This document shows positions 45,373 to 56,535 of a stretch of 64,000 nt of DNA, one piece after another; position 1 is the stretch's first letter; each line of letters opens with the position of its first letter. Made by a program: the position numbers and the translations under genes. This DNA comes from Brachycybe producta (taxonomy: Eukaryota; Arthropoda; Diplopoda; Playtdesmida; Andrognathidae). The notes under the pieces are model-generated. The model saw nothing but the letters and a program-made list of their open reading frames with translations, did not search any database and was not told the DNA's origin. Location of the stretch: the NCBI GenBank assembly GCA_036925085.1, contig JAUPFP010000002.1, positions 12,680,100 through 12,744,099 on the forward strand, in the 5' to 3' direction.

Positions 45373-46135
45373 ACAAATCAGAAAACGAATGCAATCGCGA
45401 AATGACAAACTATAAATGCGTCATAAAGTAAACTTTTATATATAGTATAGTTGTTATTTGTATGGTAAATATACAGTGAAAACCGTTTAACACGAAAAAT
45501 CGCATATATACAGAATAACAAGAAATATATTTTCGGTTTGGTCCTTTAGAATAGCATAAAAAATTCTTTTAACAAGAAAAATAAAAATTTCAGTCTCTCG
45601 CAATTCGTGTTATAAAAATATTTTCAATGTTGTTACAAAAATAAATAGTTTAATTTAAAAGGTTATCTTCCATTCTGCAGTCACAGAACCTACACAGAGG
45701 CTAAAACTCCGAGGCTAAATGTCAAACTAGTATCTAAACTAATTCTTGCACAGACTAGAACTCTAGCCTCTAACCAGGTTTTCTTTTTACTGTTAAAACG
45801 CGTTTTACTGGTCGCCTTATCACATTCATCATCTCGAGAGAGTTATCCAAATGGGGCTTTTCTGCAGAACCCTGGGGTTCCGTGAAAGGAAAGTAAGCCC
45901 CCCCCCCCTGCCAGAAAATTAACAAATTATTAAATTTCATACTGTAAAAAAAATGTAGAATTCTAATAGTTTCTTAAAATAATTGAAATTTTAATGTAAT
46001 TAAGTAGTTAAAGCAATGCCTATCTTCAGACATTTCAACAACAACAACTCAAAAATTAAATAAGACCTGAAATGTGTTGTAATTTTTATGCGATTTTTTT
46101 TAATAATTAATTATTATATATATATATTAAGCCAG

Positions 46136-46647
46136 GTCTGTGTGTGTAACGTCGGAATTTATATAAATTTGAATAAATGAACCGCTTTTTTTTCTCAAGG
46201 TCAACAATATGTTGCACCCTTCCCATCTGAGAACCCCCATGATATTAAATTGAAGAGGGGGAAAAGGTTGGAAAGTGTAGAGGGGGAGAGAGAAACGTGG
46301 AGGGAGGAAAAAGTGGCAGGGGGTGACTGAAATTGAAATGAAAGAAGTAAAAAAGGAACAAACGACGCGCATGCGCACACCAGAGAAAATGAAAAACTCC
46401 ATTTTCTCTTTCAAATATAAAAAGGGGCGGGGATAATAGTAGCAAAATTAAACTACAGTTTATCACAGGCAATTGTGCCCAGCATTAGGATTTCTTTTGC
46501 TCAGCCCTTTTATGAACGTCATCAATTTCTAATTGGTTTGTTACTTGGTGTGACGTCATAAAAGGGCAGAGGAAAAGAAATTCTAATGCTGGGCACAATT
46601 GCCTGTGAATTTTGCTCCCGTCATTTATGACGGGTTTTCCCCACTAG
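46136..46647 (+). mobile_element. Family C, putative non-autonomous Helitron (copy 1), with a family B-like insert
   Basis: Shares with 61290-62249 a 5' block (CCAGGTCTGTGTGTG, GTCGGAATTTATATAAATTT, CTCAAGGTCAAC), a GGTTGGAAAGTGTAGA unit, a GACTGAAATTGAAATGAAAG block, CGCGCATGCGCACA, and a 3' end. The 3' end has a 7-bp hairpin CCCGTCATTTATGACGGG at 46617-46634, nine bases, then CTAG before T. Hairpin plus CTAG/T is the hallmark of Helitron 3' ends. The 5' TC end is not clear. A 142-bp family B-like foldback lies at 46465-46606. Confidence 0.5.
46465..46606. repeat. Family B-like foldback (copy 5)
   Basis: ACAGGCAATTGTGCCCAGCA and its mirror GCTGGGCACAATTGCCTGT, with CAGCCCTTTTATGA and a TGACGTCATAAAAGGGC partner. 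The ACAGGCA end is the family B signature, but the interior differs from copies 1-4. Flanks do not show a convincing 9-bp TSD. Confidence 0.6.
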
Positions 46648-46699
46648 TATTAATTAAAAGTGAATCTGATATCCTAAATTGGATATATAGGATATATTA

Positions 46700-46790
<91 letters not shown>

Positions 46791-46845
46791 ATATATATTA
46801 GAATATTTAGGATATCAGATTCACTTTTAATTAATACTAGTGGGG
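46639..46845. repeat. Perfect 38-bp inverted repeat around (TA)n
   Basis: Left arm 46639-46676 and right arm 46808-46845 are exact complements; blocks CCCCACTAGTATTAATT, AAAAGTGAATC and TGATATCCTA. Between them are GGATATAT variants and a long (TA)n at 46702-46788. The left arm includes the CTAG end of the putative Helitron, so the inversion copied across that boundary. Confidence 0.9.
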
Positions 46846-48034
46846 GATATATACTTGCCTATTATTATTTTTTATCCATTTCTACTTTTTCTGACATTGT
46901 TTCCGTAATATTTTAAAGATTATAAAAAGGGTTCCTAGACGAATCAAATTGGAGAAACACTGAATCTATACTATTCTAGTTTCTAAGAAAATTTAGTATA
47001 AAAAAATCTAACTTTACGTTCAATTTTTGTAAATTTTGTGGTCTCAATTGTGTCATAGGAAATTAAGTTGTAACCCCAACAATCAATTTATAAACTGACT
47101 ATACTGTGACACATTTAGGATCCAAAAAAAAAAATCTCACCTTTTTCTTTATTTAAAAATGAATATGAAATATTGATTAATAAATAGGTTTTTTTATCAA
47201 AAGTAGGATGATGCTTTATGGAGTAGAATAGACAAAAAAAGTGATGATAAATTATGATCAGAACGGTTCTTTTATTAAAACCTCAGAAAAATCTTACATT
47301 TTAAAAGATCCATCATCCTGTTATATATTGGAGGAGGAGAAATCCCCCCCCCCCCCGTTTCTTTCTCTTAATTAATAATAATCAATTCCCCTTTTTATTC
47401 AAAAACACACAACAAGCAAAAAAGACGAAAAAACTCAACAATTGATCCAAGATAATAAATAATAATTCCCCCAAAAAAGCGGATAATGCGTTTAAAAATG
47501 TCGTCTCCTCCATTTTCCCCCCGTGTGTCCCATACAGTTTAATATATTCATTATATTCAAGTCTGTTTTAATTATACAGTTTAACAATTAACAAACGCCG
47601 TTAAGAGAAATCACCTGCCCAGATGCACAACCGAATTTAGAATACAAAATTAACAAACAAAAGTAACAAAAACACATTTTTCGTTAAAAAAAAATTATAA
47701 TTAAAAAAAATCATCCACTTTTTAATTTTCCGCTTTTGATAATTTTTACCTCCTCCTCCTCCTCCTCCTACATTGATTTGGAGGCCCTTTGTTACCTCTT
47801 CATACAATTAAAAAGTGAAAAATCAAACATTCTGCAAATTCACTAGTCAATTTGCTAAAAAAAACCACCAATCTTGTGAGAAAAATCGGTATATATTGGG
47901 GTAATAATAACCCCAATTCAAAATGGGATCTTGACAAATCCCTTCATTTATTCTCAATCCGTTTATAATCAGGATCCAGAGATCAGATCCGTCCGTCCTA
48001 ATAAGCCGATCCGCTATAAGAACTGACAACACTT
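46846..48034. other. Unassigned interval
   Basis: TTGGAGAAACACTG at about 46949-46962 looks like a lone hAT-type end. C run at about 47346-47357, CTC run near 47751-47769. No gene recognised. Confidence 0.45.
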
Positions 48035-48042
48035 CAAAGATC

Positions 48043-48711
48043 GGGGCGACTGAATAAGCGCCAAATGGAACAAACGCCAAACTGAATAACCGCAAAATTT
48101 TTGGCTTTTATTCAGTTTGGCGTTTGTTCCATTTGGCGCTTATTCAGTTTGGCGTTTGTTGCATTTGGCGTTTATTCAGTTTGGCGGTTATTCAGGTTTT
48201 TTGTAAATTCTGATGGTCCAAATATTGTGAGCTTTTATAGACGTCAGGCTGTGCAGATTTACAAACAGAACATGCTAACCTAACCTAACCAATCCTAACC
48301 TAACCTAACCTAAATTAACGTGTTTATCACATTTTGGCGGTTATTCAGTTTGGCGCTTGTTCAGTTTGGCGTTTGTTCCATTTGGCGTTTATTCAGTTTG
48401 GCGTTTATTCAGTTTGGCAGTTATTCAGGTTTTTTGTAAATTCTGATGGTCCAAATATTGTGAGCTTTTATAGACGTCAGACTGTGCAGATTTACAAACA
48501 GAACATGCTAACCTAACCTAACCAATCCTAACCTAACCTAACCTAACGTGTTTATCACATTTTGGCGGTTATTCAGTTTGGCGCTTGTTCAGTTTGGCGT
48601 TTGTTCCATTTGGCGCTTATTCAGTTTGGCGTTTTTTCCATTTGGCGCTTATTCAGTTTGGCGTTAGTTCAGATTGGCGTTTGTTCAATTTGGCGCTTGA
48701 TCAGCGCCACC
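48043..48711. mobile_element. Family D hAT-like element (copy 3), 669 bp, opposite orientation
   Basis: Starts GGGGCGACTGAATAAGCGCC and ends TTGATCAGCGCCACC. CAAAGATC flanks it exactly (48035-48042 and 48712-48719). It holds two direct copies, about 230 bp apart, of the core TTTTTTGTAAATTCTGATGG, GAGCTTTTATAGACGTCAG, GATTTACAAACAGAACATGC and AACCTAACCTAACC, each bordered by 16-bp units. This is the largest family member here. The overlapping 60-90-codon frames are repeat-derived. Confidence 0.88.
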
Positions 48712-48892
48712 CAAAGATCAGCTCGTAAATGGGCAAAAAAACCAGATCATATATACATTTATCGGATGATATATAATCGGAGCATGCGCATTCGCTTTAT
48801 TGTGTTGCTGTCAGACTATCAGATAGATCTATGATTTATTTGTGAATTAAGTGAATTTGGCGACTGATCTGAATTATGATCTGAATTATTTT

Positions 48893-49180
48893 CGAACTCT
48901 TTGATTATTCTTGTCTTTCAGATGAGCAAAATTAAAAAAAAACCTAGAAAGTGTTTTAGAAACTAGAAGGGTAGACACTTCATCACTTAAAAGTTATTTT
49001 TATGTTAATATTTTCCAAACTCACATAAAACGTTTATTTTGAAATATATCAACATTAGTGATGGAGGCTATCCTTCTAGTTTTTAAAACACTTTCAAGTT
49101 TCACTTCAATTTTCCATCTTGAAAAGACAGAATTAATCAAGAGTTCGAGAGGCGCCTTTTACACTTTAAAAACCACCTTA
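48893..49180. repeat. Family A MITE copy
   Basis: TTTTAGAAACTAGAAGGGTA arm, TATCCTTCTAGTTTTTAAAA partner, right terminus CGCCTTTTACACTTTAAAAA then CCACC and TTA. Left flank ATGATCTGAA and right flank ATAATCTGAA may be a decayed duplication, though the left terminus is missing. Confidence 0.8.
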
Positions 49181-49183
49181 TAA

Positions 49184-49768
49184 TCTGAACATAACAGATT
49201 TAAATTTAATTAAAAAAACATGCTGTAAATTGCTTAATACTGAACCCCCCCCCCCCATCAATCAAACCAAACTAGAAAATGCAACATAATTAAAAATTGA
49301 CTTTTTAAACATAGGTATTTGGTACAATGTCTGAAACACTATAGTCAATATGTTAATTTACAACCAAAATTTAATGTTTTGCAGTTTGACTCGCGTATTT
49401 GCAGAGTGCCTAATATACCACTTTGACGTAATGTGATGGTATTAAATATTTAGGCAAAAAAAATAGGGGGTGGGAGTGCTGAAATGTCACCCCTCACCCC
49501 CCCCCCCCCCCCCCTATTTCACAAAAAGAGTAAACAGACAAAACAGTTAGTTAGTTGCACATCGTTATTATAAAAGGTTGGATGGATTGACTGACGGATC
49601 GCCATTTATAAATATAATATAAAGATAGACAGATAGGGAAAGAGAGAGAGGTCGGCTTTCTCTCTCTCTCTTCAGTAGAAAAGTATAAAAATGAATGGCC
49701 CACATTTTATGATCTCATTAAAGGAGTTTAAAAAGAGACAATCAACGGCGTTAATCGCCATGATAACA

Positions 49769-49854
<86 letters not shown>

Positions 49855-50373
49855 TAAATATATTATATATATATAGCAATGATATTATCAATAATAATAA
49901 TAGAGGGACACTTGGTAAAAAGAAATGATCTCATAAAATGTCCTTAATCTGGACGTCCCATCAACACATAACAAAAATACAGTAGCAAACGAGAGTATTA
50001 AAACAAAACTCGAATTTCATTGTCCCGCCGGGTCTTTGTTTTTTTAAAAACAACCAACAAACTTTAGAGCTCCTTAAGCCCCCCCCCCCCCCCCTATCAG
50101 ACTAGCAACTTTTAATGCAATAAAACGTGCAATGTGACATTGCAACTTCAATGTTTATACTGTGATATGCAACATGCAACTGGATAAAACTTTCCTTTTA
50201 ACTTCAGTGTGAGAGACTCAAGTCTCACCGAGTTGCACATTGTTCAACTTCTGAGCGACTTTTCAAAGTAAACTTTCTGACAAACAACCAATCAGGCCGT
50301 TTGTCGAAAATGACATATGTAACATTGAACGAATTCCCGATTTCATGGCTTCCGGGTTTATGAACTTCTTGTT
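49184..50373. other. Unassigned interval with simple repeats
   Basis: C runs at about 49246-49256, 49498-49515 and 50080-50094, and (CT)n at 49771-49852. From about 50095 the text TTGCACATTG, GCAACTT and TGTGACATTGCAACTT suggests an old inverted-repeat element that is interrupted by the family D copy at 50374 and may resume to about 51090. No gene recognised. Confidence 0.45.
49771..49852. repeat. (CT)n microsatellite
   Basis: About 41 uninterrupted CT units, the purest long CT run in the window. Confidence 0.97.
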
Positions 50374-50552
50374 GGTGGCGCTGATCAAGCGCCAAATTGA
50401 ACAAACACCAAACTGAACTAATGCCAAACTGAATAAGCGCCAAATGGAACAAACGCCAAACTGAATAAGCGCCAAATGGAACAAACGCCAAACTGAATAA
50501 GCGCCAAATGGAAGAAACTCTAAACTGAATAAAAGCCAAAAATTTGGCGGTT
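50374..50552. mobile_element. Family D element (copy 4), worn right end
   Basis: GGTGGCGCTGATCAAGCGCC start followed by nine 16-bp units. The right end TTGGCGGTTATTGCGACC differs from the usual ATTCAGTCGCCCC. No TSD found, so the right end is probably altered. Confidence 0.7.
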
Positions 50553-52026
50553 ATTGCGACCGAATTCACATGAAAGTGGTTGCATACGACTGAACACGCA
50601 GGTGCCTCATGGTCAGTTGCATACGATCTCCCGTACTTAGTGGAAGTTCTCTGTGCACGCTATATTTCGTATTTTAAAAAAATACGAAATGTAATTACAA
50701 AGAATGGCTCGAATTCCATGAAACAATCGCAGGCGACCAATCGCATCAAACCAGTCGTGCTAGTAGGCACGAGCAAACTTGTGTCGCACTCTCACAACAA
50801 GAAAAAGACGCAAACGCGTTGTTTCAAATGACACAAGACAATCGTGCAGACAGTTTTGTGGGATGCAACTTATTTTCAGTTGCAGAGCGACAGTCGTTAC
50901 CTACAAAACGTATATATTTCAATGAAACCACGCAGACGGACTGCAAATTGTCGCAAAGGGCTCTATAGTATATTTAGTTTTTTATGACGCATACTGTCGC
51001 ACAAAAAATGTCGCTAGTACACGCATGAGCGACAATTGCGAGTAGCTTGCATCTTGCAACAAAACTATCTCACGACACAAAAAGTCGTTCGTGTGCCTTA
51101 TTAATAAGACAATAATTGGTACCACTTTTTGCTACTGACCAAGATGATACCAGAAAAAAAGAAGAAAAAACCTTCCAAACATTCCATTTGTCCACCACCC
51201 TCCTCCTCCTTCCTAACTTTTCTTTGAATATCTGAGGCCGCCATTTGTACAAACTGGACAACGTCCACCCTCTCCTTCCTCCTCCCCCCCCCCTTACTGG
51301 TATATAAAAATCTAAGCTTTCATTATCACTTCATCGCTGTCTAAATAGCATTTTAAAGGAAGACAAGTAAAGAAAAAAAAAATCCTCATGAAATATAATA
51401 ACTTTTAACTAAAGCGCCAATCCAGATGTCGCCTCGAGCGCAAAACCTATCACAACTCTCTCTCTCTCTCCCTCCCTAACTAACTAAGCTCACACCTGCA
51501 TATATGTATATATATATATCGATGGGTCAGTTATTTAGAGAGATAGAAAGAGAGAAAAAAAAAGTAGCCGCAACGAGTGAAAAGGGAGAGAAAGACGTGA
51601 CTGACTAAATAATAAGCCATTAAAAAAACAGGGACACAGATAATCGTGTTAGACAACATATCTATCATTGGAGTTTACTCACAACTCAAAACTTAAAAAA
51701 AGATTTTCTTATTATAATTATTATAAAGACACAAGAGGGAATTGTGGGAGTTTATTTCTACCCCCTATACCACTCCTCCCCCCCCCTCTTTCTCTTCGTT
51801 TAACTTTAATCTCATTCAAGTTAAAAGTTAACCAATTTTCCTAGGAGGTTCCATTGTCTTTATCATTTGTTTTTATCATTGTGAAGAAATATTTGAAACT
51901 TTTATAAATATATATCATGGTAGAAAAAACATGTTGTTATCATTGAAGTGGAACATTAGTCATTTTGTACATTTACTAGCTAATCTGCAAAACTACCACA
52001 GTTCTACACAGTTTTAAAACGTTTTA
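50553..52026. other. Unassigned interval, left part probably an old foldback
   Basis: About 50553-51090 is rich in TTGTCGC, GTCGCAC, TGCAACTT and AGTTGCA words on both strands, as if built from degenerate inverted repeats, but no pair of ends could be fixed. The remainder has short CT, GA and C runs (51290-51297, 51779-51786). No gene recognised. Confidence 0.4.
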
Positions 52027-52694
52027 GGCAATGTGTGCGGAGTGCCTAAAACAACAAAAGTATGGATCCTTTATATAAGAACCACTTTTGGTGGTCCATT
52101 TGTTCTCGCAAAACCCACCGACCACAGTGGTTTTAAAGTCGATCTATAGTGAACTGCGAAAAATGTCGACTCGAGTGGTCGGTTTTGATAACAAGCCGAC
52201 TGCATTTTTAGGTCGAACTCAGCTATACTTGAAAGTAGTTCGTGTGAAAAGGCTTTAAAAAAATCAACGAAAAGTCTCTTCAACGAAGCGACTGAACGCT
52301 AAATCGAATAAGTTGCTTATTCAATTTGGCGTTCAGTCGCTTTGACAGGCATTTAGAAATCGTGACGAACACAAGTTGGCTCCGCCCTTTTTATGACGAC
52401 TGGCAACTTCTAATTGGCTGGTTATGTAGTCTGACGTCACATTCTCCGCCCTTTTCAACGTTAGACTACATAACCAGCCAATTAGAAGTTGCCAATCGTC
52501 ATAAAAAGGGTGGAGCCAACTTGTGTTCGTCCCGATTTTTAATTGCCTGTGTCGCTTCGTTGAGCAAATGCCAGAAATTTGGCATTTTGTTGCAATGAAG
52601 AACTTATTCACAATTGGCGCTGATGTAGCGCCACCATCTCAAATGGCATTATTTACAGATTGAGTTTATTGTTTTAGGCATTCCACACATTGTC
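52027..52694. mobile_element. Family K TA-flanked element with nested D and B insertions
   Basis: GGCAATGTGTGCGGAGTGCC and, complemented, GACAATGTGTGGAATGCC are its TIRs, with TA on both outer sides (52025-52026 and 52695-52696), suiting Tc1/mariner-type elements. Inside are a foldback with CACTTTTGGTGG and CACACGAACTAC blocks (about 52069-52258), then a family D copy (about 52285-52635) that itself carries family B at 52345-52550. Confidence 0.6.
52345..52550. mobile_element. Family B foldback MITE (copy 2), 206 bp
   Basis: ACAGGCATTTAGAAATCGTG to CGATTTTTAATTGCCTGT, with the same CTCCGCCC, CAACTTCTAATTGGCTGG and GACGTCACA blocks as 38691. Flanks GTCGCTTTG (52336-52344) and GTCGCTTCG (52551-52559): 9-bp TSD with one change. 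Sits inside a family D element. Confidence 0.9.
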
Positions 52695-52696
52695 TA

Positions 52697-53734
52697 GAAC
52701 TCTCTTTGAATGATGCCGATTTGCTATATTTACTATGCAACTTGCATGATAAGTTTTAGCAGATTTTATACCCGATTTTTAGCTATTTTTTTTTTAAAAA
52801 AGGAAACAAGTAGACATAAAAGTTCAAATGTTTATGTAAGACAAGAGTGAAGAGGAGGTCATGGTCACTGGTCAAGCAAACACACAACACAGAAGCAACC
52901 AGCAATCGCCGATCATCAACAATTTACAATTTTATAATGATGATTGTTATGTTTTGTATGGCGAAACAGCCCCCACCCCCCTCCTCCTCCCAAAAAGAAA
53001 AATAAACAATAAACAAGAAAGAAGACAATTAAAATTTTTTCATGATTGAGAACAAAAAAAAAGCAACAAACCTTGTTATTATTTTAAATTATTTATATTT
53101 CAGTAATAAGATGAAAATAAAAATGGAGGAGAAGAAGAAGGAGGTGAACCGTAAAAAAAAAAAAAAGAAAAATAAATGTTTTCTTCTAGTTACAAAAAAA
53201 AAAATGACTTAATATTTTACTTTGAATGTCTCTATATATATATTATATAATAAATAAAAGATATTTTATTTGGTTGAAAATCACAAAATGATTTAAATGT
53301 GATTCCTATGCAGAAGAACAAGAAGAAAAAAATGCTTCTTCTAGTTTTTTATGTCCAAATTTATGACTCATATTTTCATAAATAGAAATCACAAATGTTG
53401 TCGGCATAAAGACATTTCTCTTTTATATGGTGTTTATACAGTAGCTAGCCTCCTCCTCCTTTATATCATAAAAAAATGAAACTATATTTATGGATACAAA
53501 CCAGAAAATAAGACTTATTTCATTTCAAACTAGAAAATATATAAATAAACTCACATTTTAAATAATAATTGAAAAAACGTATTTTTTTTTTCTTCTTCTT
53601 CTTTCAAACATAGATCTAAATTAGATTTAACATTTTATTTTCTTATAAAAACCTGTGAGATTTCAGTTGATTTTGAAAAATAATCAAACAAAATGGCTGC
53701 CTTTTTGTATAAATAGAAAGAGTAAATTCCGCTC
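52697..53734. other. Unassigned AT-rich interval
   Basis: Poly-A runs and GAA/AAG runs (about 53125-53140), CTC run at about 53450-53460. No repeat family or gene seen. Confidence 0.45.
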
Positions 53735-53982
53735 AAACTTTTGGTTGTTCTGTCTTTCAGGTGCAAAATTAAGAGAAATCTTAAAGTGTTTGAAAATGAA
53801 CCAACTTTAAACAGACATTTTTTTAAATTTTTGCAAACACCTTTAAGTGATTGAACAACCTTTCTAGTTTCTAAAACACTTTCAAAGTTTTTTTCTTTCT
53901 TTCTTAATTTTGATCTTCTGAAATTAAGATTGAATAATCAAAAATTCGAAATGCAACTAAGTCATAATTTTGTCGGGGGTTT

Positions 53983-54165
53983 ACTCCCCCGAGGCGTAAC
54001 TCTTTTTACCGTTCTCAACGTATGGCTCCCATAGTCACTTTTGACCGCGGTCATCCCAGTTGAGTCCACGGTAGGTCAAAAGTGGGCCCGGGGTTGCCCA
54101 CCACTCTGCCGGGTCCTAACCGACCGGGATCGGTAGACGCTTTTTCGACAGTAAAAAAGTCTAAC
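53983..54165. other. GC-rich structured segment of unknown nature
   Basis: Clearly GC-richer than its AT-rich surroundings. Contains a GGGGGTTTACTCCCCC hairpin, ACTTTTGACC and GGTCAAAAGT as a pair about 50 bp apart, and further GC-rich words (CCCGGGG-like, CCGACCGGGATCGG). No open frame and no other copy in the window. It sits between two family A copies. Confidence 0.5.
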
Positions 54166-54203
54166 ATAGTTTTTAAAGTGTAAATGGCGCCGCGCCTTCG
54201 AAT

Positions 54204-54401
54204 ACAGGCATCTCTATAAAAGCACTAACTTTTCGTTTGTCCCGCCCTTTTATAAGCGTCAAACCAAATATCAACCAATTAGAAATTGAAAAGGGCGGGA
54301 CATGTGACATCAGAACAAATAACTAACCAGTTAAAAAATTGATGACGCTCATAAAAGGGCGGGGTAAACGAAAAATTAGTGCTGCGCAGAACTGCCTGTC
54401 C
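54204..54401. mobile_element. Family B-like foldback (copy 6), 198 bp
   Basis: ACAGGCATCTCTATAAAAGC and GCAGAACTGCCTGT ends, with CCCGCCCTTTTATAAGCGTC mirrored by GACGCTCATAAAAGGGCGGG. Flanks CCTTCGAAT (54195-54203) and CCTTCGAAC (54402-54410) give a 9-bp TSD with one change. Inserted in a family A terminus. Confidence 0.85.
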
Positions 54402-54665
54402 TTCGAACCTCTTCATTATTCTGTCTTTCAGGTGCAAAATGAAAGTGTTCTAAAATCTAGAAGGGCAGGCAGTTCAATTAATTAAGGGTATTTTTAAAAA
54501 AAAATGACCCAACTTTAAAAATCTAATCATATTTTGTATAAAATATTTACCATGCAAGATATTAAAATATAAAAATACTATGAAAGGATTCAAGCTACCC
54601 TTCTAGTTTCTAACACACTTTCAATTTTTTGCGCTGTGATGATCAGGTGCAATATGATGAGTCTA

Positions 54666-56029
54666 ATCAACTTCTGTCATTGTAAGGCCTAACCGATATC
54701 CAGTAAAAGTTCACCATGGTTCCGCAAGTCCACAAAGGCGTAGATCAAAGGTGTACACATCTGTAAACACACCTGAAAGTGCAAGGCATTTGCTTACAGT
54801 GTAAACCTAGCTTTAAGCTTACAAGTTCTTGATAAACTGAAACCGGATCACTAACGAACAAGAAAATCCTCGAAATTATAAAAGAGTTGGAGGGCCACCG
54901 CCACTACCACCACCTCCATCTCCATCATCATCATCAGCAGCAGCAACAACACCGCCAATTCCTTGTATTTTTTTTTGCATGCATTTTACTCAGCAGGACA
55001 CCAACCACCTCCAATAACACCTGAACGCTCTCTCAACCCTTTTTTTTTTGTTATCAAAAAAAAAAAGGAGGCAATAATAAATACATTAATCTTATCTTAC
55101 AGAGCTCATTATTCAAACACAAATTCCTGATTTTGTTGTTTTGAACAAGAAATATAAAAATATATTTTTAAGAATGTAATTGAAATTGCAGAAAGTAAAA
55201 TCCCATCAAAAACAAATTCAAATGTGTTTTTCTTTCCAGTCTTTAAGCACATTTTTTTCTAATTCTGTTCTTTATATATGTTGGAAGATCATGAGTTCAA
55301 TGGTTGTCAATCGACTTTTTATTTTTTTGCCTTTGGACACACAGGCACAGAGAGAAAACACATATCTTTCACAGCAAGTGGTCACTTCTCTTCTCCCTTA
55401 CGATGTTCTTCTTGTTGTTGTTGTTGTTGTTGTTATATAGGGCTGCTTATGCTCAACACCATCTTATTTCATCGTCTAATTACTTAGACAAGAGATTGAG
55501 GGGAGGAGGTTGGGGGGGTTGGGAGGGGGGCCGGGGCATTCAGTCCAATTTTGGACCACGGGCGAGGGCGGACAAAACACGTTCTCTCTCTCTTTTTTTT
55601 AGTATGATACAATAATGAGGTATAGGAGGTTAAAGGGGGGGGGGGGAGGGAGGGGGTTATTTAGAAAATGGATGAAAAGAGGGAGGGCCGTAAATCACCC
55701 AGCAGTTAATTACAAGAGCACAACTCATTCACACGTTTCGTCTCTGTGTGGCCCACCCTTATATTTTCTAAGCAAAAATATGCGACCCCCCCCCCCCCTC
55801 TACATAAAACAGTCCTTCCACTTAATAATGAAACCAAAAGCAAAAAATGAGAGCAATTTGCAACAAAAAAAATCGCGTATGAAATCAATACAAAAATCAC
55901 ATCTTTTCATTTCAAGATCAGATTTATTATAAAACTCAATCTTCTTACAGATTGAAACTTTAATCTCAATTATTAGATGACCAATTTTAAATAAATTCCA
56001 ATTATCTTTAAGTAAAGCCTCGTTTGTTG
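54666..56029. other. Unassigned interval with simple repeats
   Basis: GTT run at about 55413-55434, G runs at about 55511-55530 and 55636-55647, C run at about 55786-55798. Several 60-110-codon frames overlap on both strands (55180-55932); none has a domain or consistent composition. No gene called. Confidence 0.45.
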
Positions 56030-56507
56030 CTCTTTTGCTCGAAAGTTGCGATAGACGTGTCACACTGTCATGTGACAGACAACTATCACGTTACTTCAAG
56101 TCGTGTAGACAGTTGCTATCGCAAATTTCATGACAGCTACTCTCACGATAGCAACTGTCTACACGACTTGAAGTAACGTGATAGTTGTCTGTCACACGAC
56201 AGTGTGACATCTACTTCACAAGATTATCATTGAGTCAACAACAGTGTTGCCTCTCTCTCCCTCCCTCCAGAAGCCAAATTTCCCCTGCAAAGTGGATATT
56301 TCCCTACAAGTGGGGGTCACACAACAACTATTACTATCGCGAAAGTTGACTATCAACTATCTATAGTCAAACTAGATAGTTGTGATAGTCACTATCGCGA
56401 CAGTCTGATAGTGACTATCATGTGGTTTTCACGATGAGAGTTCTCGCGATAGTTGCTGCTCTCATGACAGCAACTATCGTGACAACTATCATCGCTTTAG
56501 TATCCAA
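56030..56507. mobile_element. Family F element (copy 2) with partial inverted duplication
   Basis: Starts TAAAGCCTCGTTTG and ends GACAACTATCATCGCTTTA. The left ~190 bp is itself a palindrome: CTTCAAGTCGTGTAGACAGT pairs with ACTGTCTACACGACTTGAAG. The rest follows one arm of the 17883 dimer (TTGACTCA-GA block, ACTATTACTATCGCG, CATGTGGTTTTCACGATG). It looks like a dimer that lost most of one arm. Confidence 0.75.
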
Positions 56508-56535
56508 GGTGAGAATATTACCTGATGTTGTATTC

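Larger units (their letters stand above)
44829..45424. mobile_element. Family H element carrying two later insertions
   Basis: Outer ends ATGCTGTGTTTATAGTCAGG and, complemented, ATGACGCATTTATAGTTTGT resemble the family H ends at 14388 and 22241. Between them sit a family D copy (44861-45004) and a family G copy (45042-45372), each with its own 8-bp TSD. Only about 100 bp belongs to the outer element, the usual family H size. Confidence 0.6.
53735..54665. repeat. Two family A MITE copies separated by a GC-rich insert, one cut by family B
   Basis: Copy at about 53735-53965 (CTGTCTTTCAGGTGCAAAAT to CAACCTTTCTAGTTTCTAAA). GC-rich segment at about 53983-54165. Second copy from AGTTTTTAAAGTGTAAATGG (about 54170) to about 54665; its left terminus is split by family B at 54204-54401. 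Confidence 0.75.

Noticed and set aside
48268-48312. CCTAA repeats as a telomere or interstitial telomere
   Set aside because: Only a few units with interruptions, recurring at the same place in family D cores, so it is a transposon part.
48101-48834. Three repeated 60-90-codon frames with FGVYSVWRLF-like periodic text
   Set aside because: They are read-outs of the 16-bp unit of family D; three units give a 16-residue period without any need for coding.
52326-52611. Two similar ~90-codon frames on opposite strands
   Set aside because: Their likeness follows from the family B palindrome they cover.
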